This document shows, in pieces, positions 25,122 to 32,946 of a stretch of 64,000 nt of DNA (its first letter is position 1; every line of letters starts with the position of its first letter). The stretch comes from Ignavibacteriales bacterium. Its GTDB lineage: Bacteria > Bacteroidota > Ignavibacteria > Ignavibacteriales > Melioribacteraceae. The position numbers and the translations under genes are program-made. Below the pieces are notes generated by a model. The model searched no databases and was not told where the DNA came from. It worked only from the letters and a program-made list of their open reading frames with translations. Where the stretch lies: positions 186,001-250,000 of the forward strand of contig JACKAA010000002.1 of assembly GCA_020635275.1 (NCBI GenBank). Reading direction: 5' to 3'.

Positions 25122-25700
25122 ATGACGAAATTTGAAATAAATAAAAAAGTATTTGAGAATTTTCCAGAATTGGAAAGCGGCAGATTAATATTTCGTCAAA
25201 TTTTATTGGATGATTCTGAAAAATTATTTGAGATTCGAAGTAATTCTGAAGTTATGAAATTTATGGATGTTGAACCTATGAAAAGTCTTGCTGAGACTGA
25301 AAATTTAATTAGTTCTGTAAGTGAATCATTTAGAATTAGAACTGGAATTAATTGGGGAATAGTTGAGAAACACTCAAATGAATTTATTGGTTATTTTGGA
25401 TTTTGGCGAATTGATGTAAAAAATTGCAGAGGTGAAATTGGGTATGCGCTTCATCCAAAATTTTGGGACAAAGGATATATGTCAGAAACTTTAAATACTT
25501 TGATCGAATATGGATTTAACGAATTACATCTTCACAGTATTGAGGCAAATGTAAATCCTTATAATTTATCATCAATAAAATTATTAGAAAAAGTTGGATT
25601 CAAAAAAGAAGCTTACTTTAAAGAGAATTTTTTATTTAGAAATGAGTTTAAAGACAGTATTATTTATTCCTTATTAAAGAAAGATTTTATTAAAACATAA
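25122..25700 (+). CDS. GNAT acetyltransferase, RimJ/RimL type
   Basis: A 192-residue protein with the RimJ-type N-terminus LESGRLIFRQILLDDSE, the FIGYFGFWRI strand, and the acetyl-CoA region GEIGYALHPKFWDKGYMSETL. The C-terminal HSIEANVNPYNLSSIKLLEKVGF is diagnostic for the RimJ/RimL branch, which acetylates protein N-termini or antibiotics. It belongs to the same branch as the protein at 11093-11632 but is clearly a separate gene. Confidence 0.88.
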   Translation: MTKFEINKKVFENFPELESGRLIFRQILLDDSEKLFEIRSNSEVMKFMDVEPMKSLAETENLISSVSESFRIRTGINWGIVEKHSNEFIGYFGFWRIDVKNCRGEIGYALHPKFWDKGYMSETLNTLIEYGFNELHLHSIEANVNPYNLSSIKLLEKVGFKKEAYFKENFLFRNEFKDSIIYSLLKKDFIKT

Positions 25701-25724
25701 CTATAATTAGTAAAGGCAACTACA

Positions 25725-26135
25725 ATGAAAATAATTCCAATAATTCTTTTATTTTTACTCTTAATTACAAATGGGAATTTTAGAATGAACAATATAGATA
25801 AAAATGAACAATCCACTGAAAAACCAATTTTTTGTGTCTTAAAACATTCACCAGGGAAAAATTGGAAAGAAGGTATTCCATTTCAAGAACAACCCGGAGT
25901 AGAAGAACATGTGAAATATATGAGTATGCAATTAAAAAATGGATTTTTGCTTATGGGTGGTCCATTTTTAGATAATTCGGGTGGAATGATGGTTTGCAAA
26001 ACAGCTAATTTAAATAAGGCAAAAGAAATTGCAGAAGCCGATCCAGCTGTAGTTGCCGGTTTATTAAAAGTGGAAGTTAAACAATGGATGATTCCAATGT
26101 CATCAATTGAATTATTTCCAACACAAGAAAAATAA
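25725..26135 (+). CDS. YCII-related domain protein with N-terminal export signal
   Basis: A 136-residue protein whose first 20 residues are hydrophobic (MKIIPIILLFLLLITNGN), suggesting export. The YCII-like dimeric alpha-beta barrel follows: EEHVKYMSMQLKNGFLLMGGP, GGMMVCKTANLNKAKEIAEADPAV given here as two blocks (GGMMVCKT and AKEIAEADPAV), and the terminal EVKQWMIP. Most YCII proteins are cytosolic, so the signal is noteworthy, although exported members occur in Bacteroidota. Its function is unknown. AAAGG nine bases before ATG supports the start. Confidence 0.75.
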   Translation: MKIIPIILLFLLLITNGNFRMNNIDKNEQSTEKPIFCVLKHSPGKNWKEGIPFQEQPGVEEHVKYMSMQLKNGFLLMGGPFLDNSGGMMVCKTANLNKAKEIAEADPAVVAGLLKVEVKQWMIPMSSIELFPTQEK

Positions 26136-26167
26136 TATTATATGATTATTGATTTTATCACATAAAA

Positions 26168-26674
26168 ATGGAATCTGCCTTAGAAAACATATTAATATCA
26201 GGTTATAAAGATGATATGATTTCATTTTTAAAAAATAGCCCAAATTACTATGATGAAGCAATTCAACTCGCCTTATCAGATAACCAGCCTTTTGCCTGGA
26301 GATCAGCATGGTTATTGTTTAGCTGCATGGAAAACAATGATCAAAGATTAACTAAATATTTACAAAATTTTTTAGATGTAATTGAATTAAAGAAGGATGG
26401 TCATCAGAGAGAATTGTTAAAAATTCTTATGAAAATGAAATTGAAATCTAAACATGAAGGAATATTATTTAATATATGCATGAATATTTGGGAACAATTG
26501 GGAAAATCCCCTTCTGTTAGAATTACTGCATTAAAGTGTATTATTCAAATTGTAGAAAAACATGATGAATTGGCGGAGGAAATAACATTCCTAACCCAAG
26601 ATCATTATTTGGAAACTCTTTCTCCCGGTGTGAAAAGATCGGTTAAACAGATGATTGCTAAATTTGAAGGATAA
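26168..26674 (+). CDS. HEAT-like helical repeat protein
   Basis: A 168-residue cytoplasmic protein made of antiparallel helices with a HEAT-like rhythm. FAWRSAWLLFSCMENND and SVRITALKCIIQIVEKHDELAE are the clearest units. No catalytic residue pattern is visible. Such short HEAT proteins are usually adaptors. It stands between the YCII and deacetylase genes on the same strand, 32 bases after the former. Confidence 0.65.
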   Translation: MESALENILISGYKDDMISFLKNSPNYYDEAIQLALSDNQPFAWRSAWLLFSCMENNDQRLTKYLQNFLDVIELKKDGHQRELLKILMKMKLKSKHEGILFNICMNIWEQLGKSPSVRITALKCIIQIVEKHDELAEEITFLTQDHYLETLSPGVKRSVKQMIAKFEG

Positions 26675-26750
26675 GAAAATATAAGAATAAGACTAATTTT
26701 TTACTTTATAAAATTTTATATTTAAACCAAATATTTGTAAGGAAAGTAAA

Positions 26751-27671
26751 TTGTTTAAAAATATTTTGCTGATTGCCTCAATTTTTTTTCACTTTGCCGC
26801 CTTTTTAATTGCTCAAGAGAAATCAACAATAAGTTTTTCATTTGATGATGGAAACACAAAAAATATATTAAATTTTGAAAATGCTGAATGGAATCAGATG
26901 ATTCTTGATAATCTCAGCAAGCATAATTTACAAGCGATATTTTATATTTGCGGAAAAGGTATTGATAATGATGAAGGTAAAAAATTACTTGAAAAATGGA
27001 ATAATGCTGGACACTTAATTGCAAATCACACATACAGCCATTTAAATTATAATAAAGAAGAAGTAAGTTATAATTTCTTAAAAGAAGATATTTTAAAATG
27101 TGATTCACTGATTAATAATTATAAAAATTATGCAAAATTTTTTAGAGCGCCATTTCTTAAAAACGGAGATACTGAAGAAAAAAGAGATTCCCTAATTTCT
27201 TTCCTAATTAAAATTAATTACAAAAATGGTTATGTAACAATTGATAATTCCGAATGGTATTACAATTCAAAATTAATCCAAGCATTAAAAAAAGATCCTA
27301 ATTTAAATTTAGATATTTACAGAAAAGCATATATTCAGCATTTGTTAGAACAAGCAAAATATTATGATAATTTAGCTTTTGAGATTTTAGGAAGAAAAAT
27401 TAAACACAGTATATTGCTGCATCACAATTTAACCTCTGCATTATTTTTAAGTGATCTTATTGAAGCATTTAAAAATGATGGATGGAATGTAATAAATGCA
27501 AGCGAAGCATTGAAAGATGAAGTTTATAAAAAGAAAATAAATATCCTCCCCGCAGGTGAAAGTATAATTTGGAGCTTAGCAAAAGAAACCGGAAAATATG
27601 ATGATATATTGAGATACCCCGGAGAAGATAGTATTTACGAAGAAGAGAAATTAAAGAAGCTAGGTTTGTAA
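26751..27671 (+). CDS. Exported polysaccharide deacetylase (NodB homology)
   Basis: A 306-residue secreted enzyme of carbohydrate esterase family 4. The signal peptide ends near LIAQ. Motif 1 is FSFDDG (catalytic base and metal aspartate), motif 2 is HTYSH (two metal histidines), and motif 3 is RAPF. A C-terminal segment of about 80 residues, with LHHN as the likely last motif, completes it. It would remove acetyl groups from an N-acetylated glycan outside the cytoplasm. The start is TTG, supported by AAGGAA at proper spacing. A sialidase gene follows on the same strand, suggesting a small glycan-processing unit. Confidence 0.88.
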   Translation: MFKNILLIASIFFHFAAFLIAQEKSTISFSFDDGNTKNILNFENAEWNQMILDNLSKHNLQAIFYICGKGIDNDEGKKLLEKWNNAGHLIANHTYSHLNYNKEEVSYNFLKEDILKCDSLINNYKNYAKFFRAPFLKNGDTEEKRDSLISFLIKINYKNGYVTIDNSEWYYNSKLIQALKKDPNLNLDIYRKAYIQHLLEQAKYYDNLAFEILGRKIKHSILLHHNLTSALFLSDLIEAFKNDGWNVINASEALKDEVYKKKINILPAGESIIWSLAKETGKYDDILRYPGEDSIYEEEKLKKLGL

Positions 27672-27701
27672 ATTATTATTTTTAATAAAATTATTATTCT
27701 T

Positions 27702-28805
27702 ATGAAAAACTTTCTAACAAAAATGAGCTTATTTATTATAATCGCATCTTATAATTTATTTGCTCAAATAAGTGAAAAACATCAAATTGATTCTTCACTT
27801 TTTTACATTGATTTATTCAATACATCAATGAATAATAATGCCGATTGCTATAGAATTCCATCCTTAATTACAGCTCCAAACGGAGATTTAATTGCGGCTA
27901 TTGATGAAAGAATTGAATCTTGCGGAGATTTACATCAAAATAAAGATATAAATATTGTAATTAAAAGAAGCTCGGATAATGGAAAAACTTGGTCTGATAT
28001 AGAAAGAATAGTTGACTTCCCTTTTGGAGAATCTGCTTCCGATCCATCTATGATTGTTGATGCAATTACAAATGAAATATTTCTATTCTATAATTTTATG
28101 GATTTAGAGAAAGAACCTCGCACTTATTATTTGCACGTAATAAAAAGTTGTGATAATGGAAAAACTTGGAGCAAACCAATTGACATTACTTCACAAATAA
28201 CATTGCCTGAATGGAAGAAGGATTTTAAATTCATAACTTCCGGTCACGGAATTCAAACCAAGTCTGGAAAACTTCTGCATACAATAGTAAATCTAAATAA
28301 TGGATTACATGTTTTCGGAAGTGATGATCACGGGAAAAACTGGTATTTAATAAATACTCCAATTACTCCTGGTGATGAATCAAAAATAATTGAATTAAGC
28401 GATGGTAAATGGATGATAAACAGCAGAGTAAATAAAAACGGATACAGATTTGTTCATATTTCAAATAATGATGGACAAACTTGGGAAACTTATAAAGACT
28501 CAATATTGATTGATCCAGCATGTAATGCAAGTTTACTAAATTATAAATATGAAGAAAATGGAATCGCAAAAAGTTGCCTGCTTTTTTCTAATGCAAAACA
28601 TTCAACCGAAAGAAAAAATATGACTATAAGTATTAGCTTTGATGAAGGCAAAACTTGGTCAAAAGAAAAATTAATTTATTCCGGTTCATCGGCATATTCT
28701 ACATTGACAATATTACAAAATGGAGATATAGGACTTTTCTTTGAGAAAGATGAGTATACAAAAAACGTTTTTGTAAAAATTCCTTTTGATTATTTAATAA
28801 ATTAA
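27702..28805 (+). CDS. Exported sialidase (GH33-like)
   Basis: A 367-residue secreted glycoside hydrolase with a six-bladed propeller. A signal peptide ends at NLFAQ. The YRIPSL motif contains the first arginine that binds the sialic acid carboxylate. At least four Asp-boxes follow: SSDNGKTW, SCDNGKTW, SNNDGQTW and SFDEGKTW, with a weaker GSDDHGKNW. The first is preceded by an ERIESCGD segment containing the acid residues typical of GH33. It would release terminal sialic acid from host or environmental glycans. It directly follows the deacetylase gene. Confidence 0.87.
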   Translation: MKNFLTKMSLFIIIASYNLFAQISEKHQIDSSLFYIDLFNTSMNNNADCYRIPSLITAPNGDLIAAIDERIESCGDLHQNKDINIVIKRSSDNGKTWSDIERIVDFPFGESASDPSMIVDAITNEIFLFYNFMDLEKEPRTYYLHVIKSCDNGKTWSKPIDITSQITLPEWKKDFKFITSGHGIQTKSGKLLHTIVNLNNGLHVFGSDDHGKNWYLINTPITPGDESKIIELSDGKWMINSRVNKNGYRFVHISNNDGQTWETYKDSILIDPACNASLLNYKYEENGIAKSCLLFSNAKHSTERKNMTISISFDEGKTWSKEKLIYSGSSAYSTLTILQNGDIGLFFEKDEYTKNVFVKIPFDYLIN

Positions 28806-28817
28806 TATGAGCTAAAA

Positions 28818-29240
28818 ATGGAACAGCAAATTTTACATGACAAAGATCAATACCCAACCGATGTAATTATTTTCTCACATATTGGCAAAGCAAAAAACAA
28901 ATGGGAAAAATTGTTCAATTTAATTGATGCTGAATATCCCGATTTTATTAAAGAATGGCGTTACTATAATGACGGCAAAAGCTGGCTTATGAAAGTTCAG
29001 AAAAAATCTAAAACAATTTTCTGGCTATCAATAATTAAAAATTCATTCAGTATTACTTTTTATTTTCCGGAAAAAGCAGAAGAGAAAATTTTTAACAGCT
29101 CAATTGCAGATGAATTAAAAGAACAATTTCGGAATGGCAAATGGTATAATAAAATCAGAGGATTAACAATTACCTTTAATAAGCTAAAAGATGTTGAATA
29201 CGCAAAAACATTGATCGATATAAAATTATCCATCAAGTAA
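28818..29240 (+). CDS. DUF3788 family protein
   Basis: A 140-residue cytoplasmic protein. The segments KAKNKWEKLFNLIDAEYPD, EWRYYNDGKSWLMKVQKKSK and FSITFYFPEKAE match the pattern of DUF3788, a widespread small family without known function. It starts 13 bases after the sialidase gene. A palindromic intergenic repeat follows it. Nothing unusual in its length. Confidence 0.75.
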   Translation: MEQQILHDKDQYPTDVIIFSHIGKAKNKWEKLFNLIDAEYPDFIKEWRYYNDGKSWLMKVQKKSKTIFWLSIIKNSFSITFYFPEKAEEKIFNSSIADELKEQFRNGKWYNKIRGLTITFNKLKDVEYAKTLIDIKLSIK

Positions 29241-29263
29241 GCTTTGTAAAACCTATAATTTTA

Positions 29264-29309
29264 TTGTCATTCTGAGGAGCCACGATTTTTCGGGGCGACG
29301 TGAGAATCT
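29264..29309. repeat. Interspersed palindromic repeat (GTCATTCTGAG type)
   Basis: The stretch beginning TTGTCATTCTGAGGAGCC and ending with GTGAGAATCT is markedly more GC-rich than its surroundings. It matches the GTCATTCTGAG...GAATCT intergenic repeats common in Bacteroidota-type genomes. It lies alone between two genes, and a second such element of different sequence is at 30306. Confidence 0.55.
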
Positions 29310-29347
29310 ATTATTTAATTTTGAACAAATAATATTTATTTCAAATA

Positions 29348-29743
29348 ATGAAAAACTTATTTGCATATGGCACATTAATGTGTCCGGATATATTACAAGC
29401 CGTAACCAGTAAAATATTTAAATCAGAAAAAGCAGTTTTAAATAATTTCGCGCGTCATTTAGTAAAACAAGAAATTTATCCTGGACTGATCAAAAACAAA
29501 AATGAAAAAGTTGAAGGGATAGTTTATTTTAATATTCCTGATGATGTTTGGGAAAAGTTAGATTTCTTTGAAGGTGAAATGTATTTTAAACAAAATGTTG
29601 ATATAAAAATATTCGATGGAACAATAATAAACGCAGTAACTTATGTAACAAAAAGTAAGTTCGCTAATCAATTAGAAAATTACGATTGGGAATACAATTC
29701 TTTTATTCAAAACCATAAAAATAGTTTTCTAAAAAATCTTTAA
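29348..29743 (+). CDS. Gamma-glutamylcyclotransferase-like (AIG2) protein
   Basis: A 131-residue cytoplasmic protein of the GGCT/AIG2 fold. The substrate-binding loop is FAYGTLM at the N-terminus. The conserved catalytic glutamate is in LDFFEGEMY near residue 76. The family cyclises gamma-glutamyl amines to 5-oxoproline, although many bacterial members are untested. It starts five bases before the end of an intergenic AT stretch after the repeat at 29264-29309, and the next gene begins five bases after its stop. Confidence 0.85.
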   Translation: MKNLFAYGTLMCPDILQAVTSKIFKSEKAVLNNFARHLVKQEIYPGLIKNKNEKVEGIVYFNIPDDVWEKLDFFEGEMYFKQNVDIKIFDGTIINAVTYVTKSKFANQLENYDWEYNSFIQNHKNSFLKNL

Positions 29744-29748
29744 ATATT

Positions 29749-30300
29749 ATGAATAAATATATTTCAATTTTGCGTGGTATTAATGTTAGCGGTCAAAAGC
29801 TAATTAAAATGGCTGACCTTAAAGAGCTTTACGAATCACTCAATTTTAAAAATGTTCAAACATATATACAAAGCGGCAATGTTATTTTTTGTTCTGAATT
29901 AAAAAATTATGACGAAATAATATCTCTAATTGAAACTGCAATAGAGAAAAATTATAATTTCACTGTTCCAGTTCAATTATTAACTCAGCAAAAATTAGAG
30001 AGCATAATTGAACAAAATCCTTTTGCTCAAAAAGGTAATTGTGATATTACAAAACTTCACGTAACTATTTTGAATAAAATACCAGATAAAAAATTGATTG
30101 AAAATTTAGAATCTATTGAATTTGGCAAAGATGAATTTATTATTGAGAAAGATGTAATTTATTTACACATTCCGGAAAGTTATGGCAACACAAAATTAAA
30201 CAACAATTTTTTTGAAAATAAATTAAAGGTTAAAGCCACAACTAGAAATTGGAAAACAACAAATAAACTTTTTGAACTGATTGCCAAAACTATTTGCTAA
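29749..30300 (+). CDS. DUF1697 family protein
   Basis: A 183-residue protein that fits DUF1697 throughout: the N-terminal ISILRGINVSGQKLIKMADL, then FKNVQTYIQSGNVIFCS, and the C-terminal RNWKTTNKLFELI. The family is common in bacteria and has an unknown function. It begins five bases after the AIG2-type gene, so the two are cotranscribed. Confidence 0.87.
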   Translation: MNKYISILRGINVSGQKLIKMADLKELYESLNFKNVQTYIQSGNVIFCSELKNYDEIISLIETAIEKNYNFTVPVQLLTQQKLESIIEQNPFAQKGNCDITKLHVTILNKIPDKKLIENLESIEFGKDEFIIEKDVIYLHIPESYGNTKLNNNFFENKLKVKATTRNWKTTNKLFELIAKTIC

Positions 30301-30305
30301 TTATT

Positions 30306-30385
30306 TGTCGTTCCAGTGATCCGTCAGCTGACGGACAGGAATCTAGTGTATTCTCTCTGGATTCCCACTTTCGTGGGAATGACTT
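30306..30385. repeat. Interspersed palindromic repeat with two perfect hairpins
   Basis: Contains the 14-bp palindrome CCGTCAGCTGACGG (30321-30334) and the hairpin ATTCCCAC-tttc-GTGGGAAT (30361-30380). TCGTTCC and GGAATGAC at the ends are inversely related. It is a common class of GC-rich mobile-like intergenic repeat (GTCATTCCCAC...TGGAATC) found in many unrelated genomes. Confidence 0.65.
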
Positions 30386-30422
30386 GTAGTTTCGTTTAAT
30401 TATTGTATTAGGAAATTTATTA

Positions 30423-30863
30423 ATGGATGATGAATCGAAAAATATTTTAGATAAATTAATTAAAACTTCAAAAGTTGCTTCACTTGGAACAAGTAAAGAT
30501 AATATACCTTATATTTCTATGGTTAGTTATTCTGTCTCGGATGATTCTAAAGAGTATTATATTCTTATTAGTCAATTAGCTGAACACACTCAAAATATTT
30601 TAAATAACCCAAATGTTAGTTTAATGATTTGTCAACCGGAAACTGAAAAATCAAATCCTCAAACTTTGGCTAGAGTTTCATTAAACGGCAAAGCAGAATT
30701 GGTTGAAAGAAATTCAGATGAGTTTGAAGAAATAAAGAAAAATTATCTTACTAAAAATCCGAAAGCAACATTGTACTTTAGCTTGGGTGATTTTCTATTG
30801 TTCAAAATTAAAATAACCCAAACAAACTTTGTAGCTGGTTTTGGAAAAGCATTTCGGTTTTAA
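30423..30863 (+). CDS. Pyridoxamine 5'-phosphate oxidase-like (HugZ-type) protein
   Basis: A 146-residue split-barrel flavin-binding protein. The N-terminal TSKVASLGTSKDNIPYISMVSY strand pair, the middle LISQLAEHTQNILNNPNVSLMI, and ARVSLNGKAELVER fit the PNPOx/HugZ family, which includes FMN- and heme-binding oxidoreductases. The substrate is not evident. It ends just before a strong terminator shared with the convergent typA gene. Confidence 0.83.
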   Translation: MDDESKNILDKLIKTSKVASLGTSKDNIPYISMVSYSVSDDSKEYYILISQLAEHTQNILNNPNVSLMICQPETEKSNPQTLARVSLNGKAELVERNSDEFEEIKKNYLTKNPKATLYFSLGDFLLFKIKITQTNFVAGFGKAFRF

Positions 30864-30867
30864 TAAA

Positions 30868-30900
30868 AAAGATCCGATCTTTTTTAAAGATCGGATCTTT
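30868..30900. terminator. Strong bidirectional terminator
   Basis: A perfect 15-bp stem (AAAGATCCGATCTTT and its reverse complement) has a three-base loop and A/T runs on both sides. It separates the convergent PNPOx-like and typA genes. Confidence 0.85.
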
Positions 30901-30951
30901 GGCAACTATTCATAAAATTTTATTTTAAAGATAAGGAATGTTTAAAAGTTA

Positions 30952-32760
30952 CTATGCTAACTTTTTATTATTATATCTTTTTCTCTCATTAGGATCAAGA
31001 TACAATTTTCTCATTCTTATAGATTTTGGAGTAACTTCTACTAATTCATCATCTTTAATATATTCAAGCGCTTCTTCCAAAGTAAATTTTAAAGCCGGAG
31101 CAATTTTAGCAGCTTTATCAGAACCCGAAGCTCGCATGTTTGTCAATTTCTTTCCGCGCGTTACATGAACTTCAATATCATTATCCTTATTATACTCGCC
31201 TACAATTTGCCCCATATAAACTACATCACCCGGATCAATAAAAAATTTACCTCTGTCTTGTAAACTATCAATAGCATATGCAGTTGATTGACCTTCGTGC
31301 ATAGCTATTAAAACCCCTGAAAGTCTCTGCGTAATTGAACCTTTAAAAAATTCATATTGATAAAAACGGTGATGCATAATTCCCTGCCCGGCAGTTTGGG
31401 TCAAAATTTTATTTCTTAATCCCATTAAACCTCTGGATGGAATATGAAACTCAAGTTTAGTTAAACTTCCCTTTTGTTCCATTTTTATCATCTCACCCTT
31501 TTTCTGTCCCACAAGTTCAATTACTTTACCTACAGATTCATTGGGAACATCAACAACCAAAATTTCAATGGGTTCAGCTTTTTTACCATCAATTTCCTTA
31601 TAAATTACTTTTGGCGGACCAATTGCTAATTCGTAACCTTCTCTTCTCATGTTTTCAATTAAAATTGAAAGATGTAAAATTCCCCTTCCAGATACTTTTA
31701 ATGTATCAGGTGATCCGGTTTCATGAACTTGAAGCGCAACATTTTGCTGAAGCTCTTTTTGAAGTCTATCATTTATATGCCGCGATGTAACATACTTACC
31801 TTCTTTTCCATAAAATGGTGAAGTGTTAACAGTAAAATTCATACTGATAGTGGGTTCATCTATAGAAATAATTGGCAATGGTTCCGGATTTTCACTATCT
31901 GCAATAGTATCACCTATATCAACATCTTCAATTCCAACAATTGCACAAATATCTCCGGTAATTACCTCATCAACTTCTTTTCTCTCCAAACCTTCAAAAA
32001 TAAATAGCTGTTTAATACTTACTTTATGAATTGAACCATTTCTTTTAATAATACTAAGATCCGCATTTTTCTTTAAAGTGCCTCTAAAAACTCTGCCTAT
32101 TCCAATTCTGCCGACATATTCACTATAATCCAGAGTAGTTATTTGCATTTGTATTGGTCCATCATCAAAAACCGGTTGTGAAATTTTTTCAACAATTGTA
32201 TTAAGAAGCGGAACTAAATCTTTTTTTTCATCCTTTAATTCTTTAACTCCCCAGCCATCTCTTCCGCTTGCATAAATAACTGGAAAATCCAACTGGTTTT
32301 CATCTGCATCCAAATCAATGAACAAATCATATATTTCATCTAAAACTTCTGCAGGTCTATTATCCGGCCGATCGACTTTATTTATTACAACAATTGGTTT
32401 TAAATGAAGATGTAATGCTTTTTCAAGTACAAATCTTGTTTGAGGCATTGGTCCTTCAAAACTATCTACAAGAAGTAAAACTCCATCTGCCATCTTTAAA
32501 ACCCGTTCTACTTCTCCGCCAAAATCAGAGTGACCGGGAGTATCAATTAAATTTATCTTTACATCTTTGTAAGGAATGCTGATATTTTTGGAAAGAATTG
32601 TAATTCCTCTTTCGCGTTCTAAATCATTTGAATCTAAAAACTGTTCTTGCACAACTTGATTTTTCCTAAATACATTTCCTTGTTTTAATAATTGGTCAAC
32701 AAGAGTTGTCTTACCATGATCAACGTGAGCAATAATTGCTATATTTCTAATTTGTTTCAA
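30952..32760 (-). CDS. typA: Ribosome-associated GTPase TypA/BipA
   Basis: TypA is a translational GTPase that binds the ribosome and aids assembly and stress or cold adaptation. The G-domain is complete: P-loop AHVDHGKTTLVDQLL, switch region RERGITILSKN, DTPGHSDFGGEV, and NKVDRP. Domains II and III and the TypA-specific C-terminal domain follow, and 602 residues is normal. The start is TTG, supported by AAGGTG. The gene is divergent from the DEAD-box helicase. A terminator-like hairpin lies in its own leader, suggesting attenuation. At the 3' side it converges on a strong terminator. Confidence 0.97.
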   Translation of the reverse strand: MKQIRNIAIIAHVDHGKTTLVDQLLKQGNVFRKNQVVQEQFLDSNDLERERGITILSKNISIPYKDVKINLIDTPGHSDFGGEVERVLKMADGVLLLVDSFEGPMPQTRFVLEKALHLHLKPIVVINKVDRPDNRPAEVLDEIYDLFIDLDADENQLDFPVIYASGRDGWGVKELKDEKKDLVPLLNTIVEKISQPVFDDGPIQMQITTLDYSEYVGRIGIGRVFRGTLKKNADLSIIKRNGSIHKVSIKQLFIFEGLERKEVDEVITGDICAIVGIEDVDIGDTIADSENPEPLPIISIDEPTISMNFTVNTSPFYGKEGKYVTSRHINDRLQKELQQNVALQVHETGSPDTLKVSGRGILHLSILIENMRREGYELAIGPPKVIYKEIDGKKAEPIEILVVDVPNESVGKVIELVGQKKGEMIKMEQKGSLTKLEFHIPSRGLMGLRNKILTQTAGQGIMHHRFYQYEFFKGSITQRLSGVLIAMHEGQSTAYAIDSLQDRGKFFIDPGDVVYMGQIVGEYNKDNDIEVHVTRGKKLTNMRASGSDKAAKIAPALKFTLEEALEYIKDDELVEVTPKSIRMRKLYLDPNERKRYNNKKLA

Positions 32761-32783
32761 AAAATCACCTTTTTACTTTAACT

Positions 32784-32817
32784 AAAAAAAATGCCTTTCA
32801 TCAAAACGATAAAAGGC
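32784..32817 (-). terminator. Terminator-like hairpin in the typA leader
   Basis: On the minus strand, GCCTTT...AAAGGC forms a stem with an inner ATC/GAT pair separated by one mismatch, and it is followed directly by eight T residues. It sits 24 bases before the TTG start of typA with no gene upstream on that strand, so it would act on the typA transcript itself or end a very short leader RNA. Confidence 0.6.
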
Positions 32818-32946
32818 GAATTAACTTAAATACCGGCTGTAAGTGTAAATAAAATAAGCCATTTATCCAAATAAATGTAAATACTAATTTTTTATTCGTT
32901 ACCTTTCTTAACAAATAAATTTTTAAAAGTAAAATTAGAAGTATAT

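Noticed and set aside
20406..26750. Integron gene-cassette array
   Set aside because: Only one weak attC-like structure (20430-20491) was found, other gaps show no related inverted repeats, and no integrase lies in the window.
19707..30863. Prophage or insertion sequence
   Set aside because: No transposase, integrase, terminase, capsid or tail gene is present, and no terminal inverted repeats bound the region.
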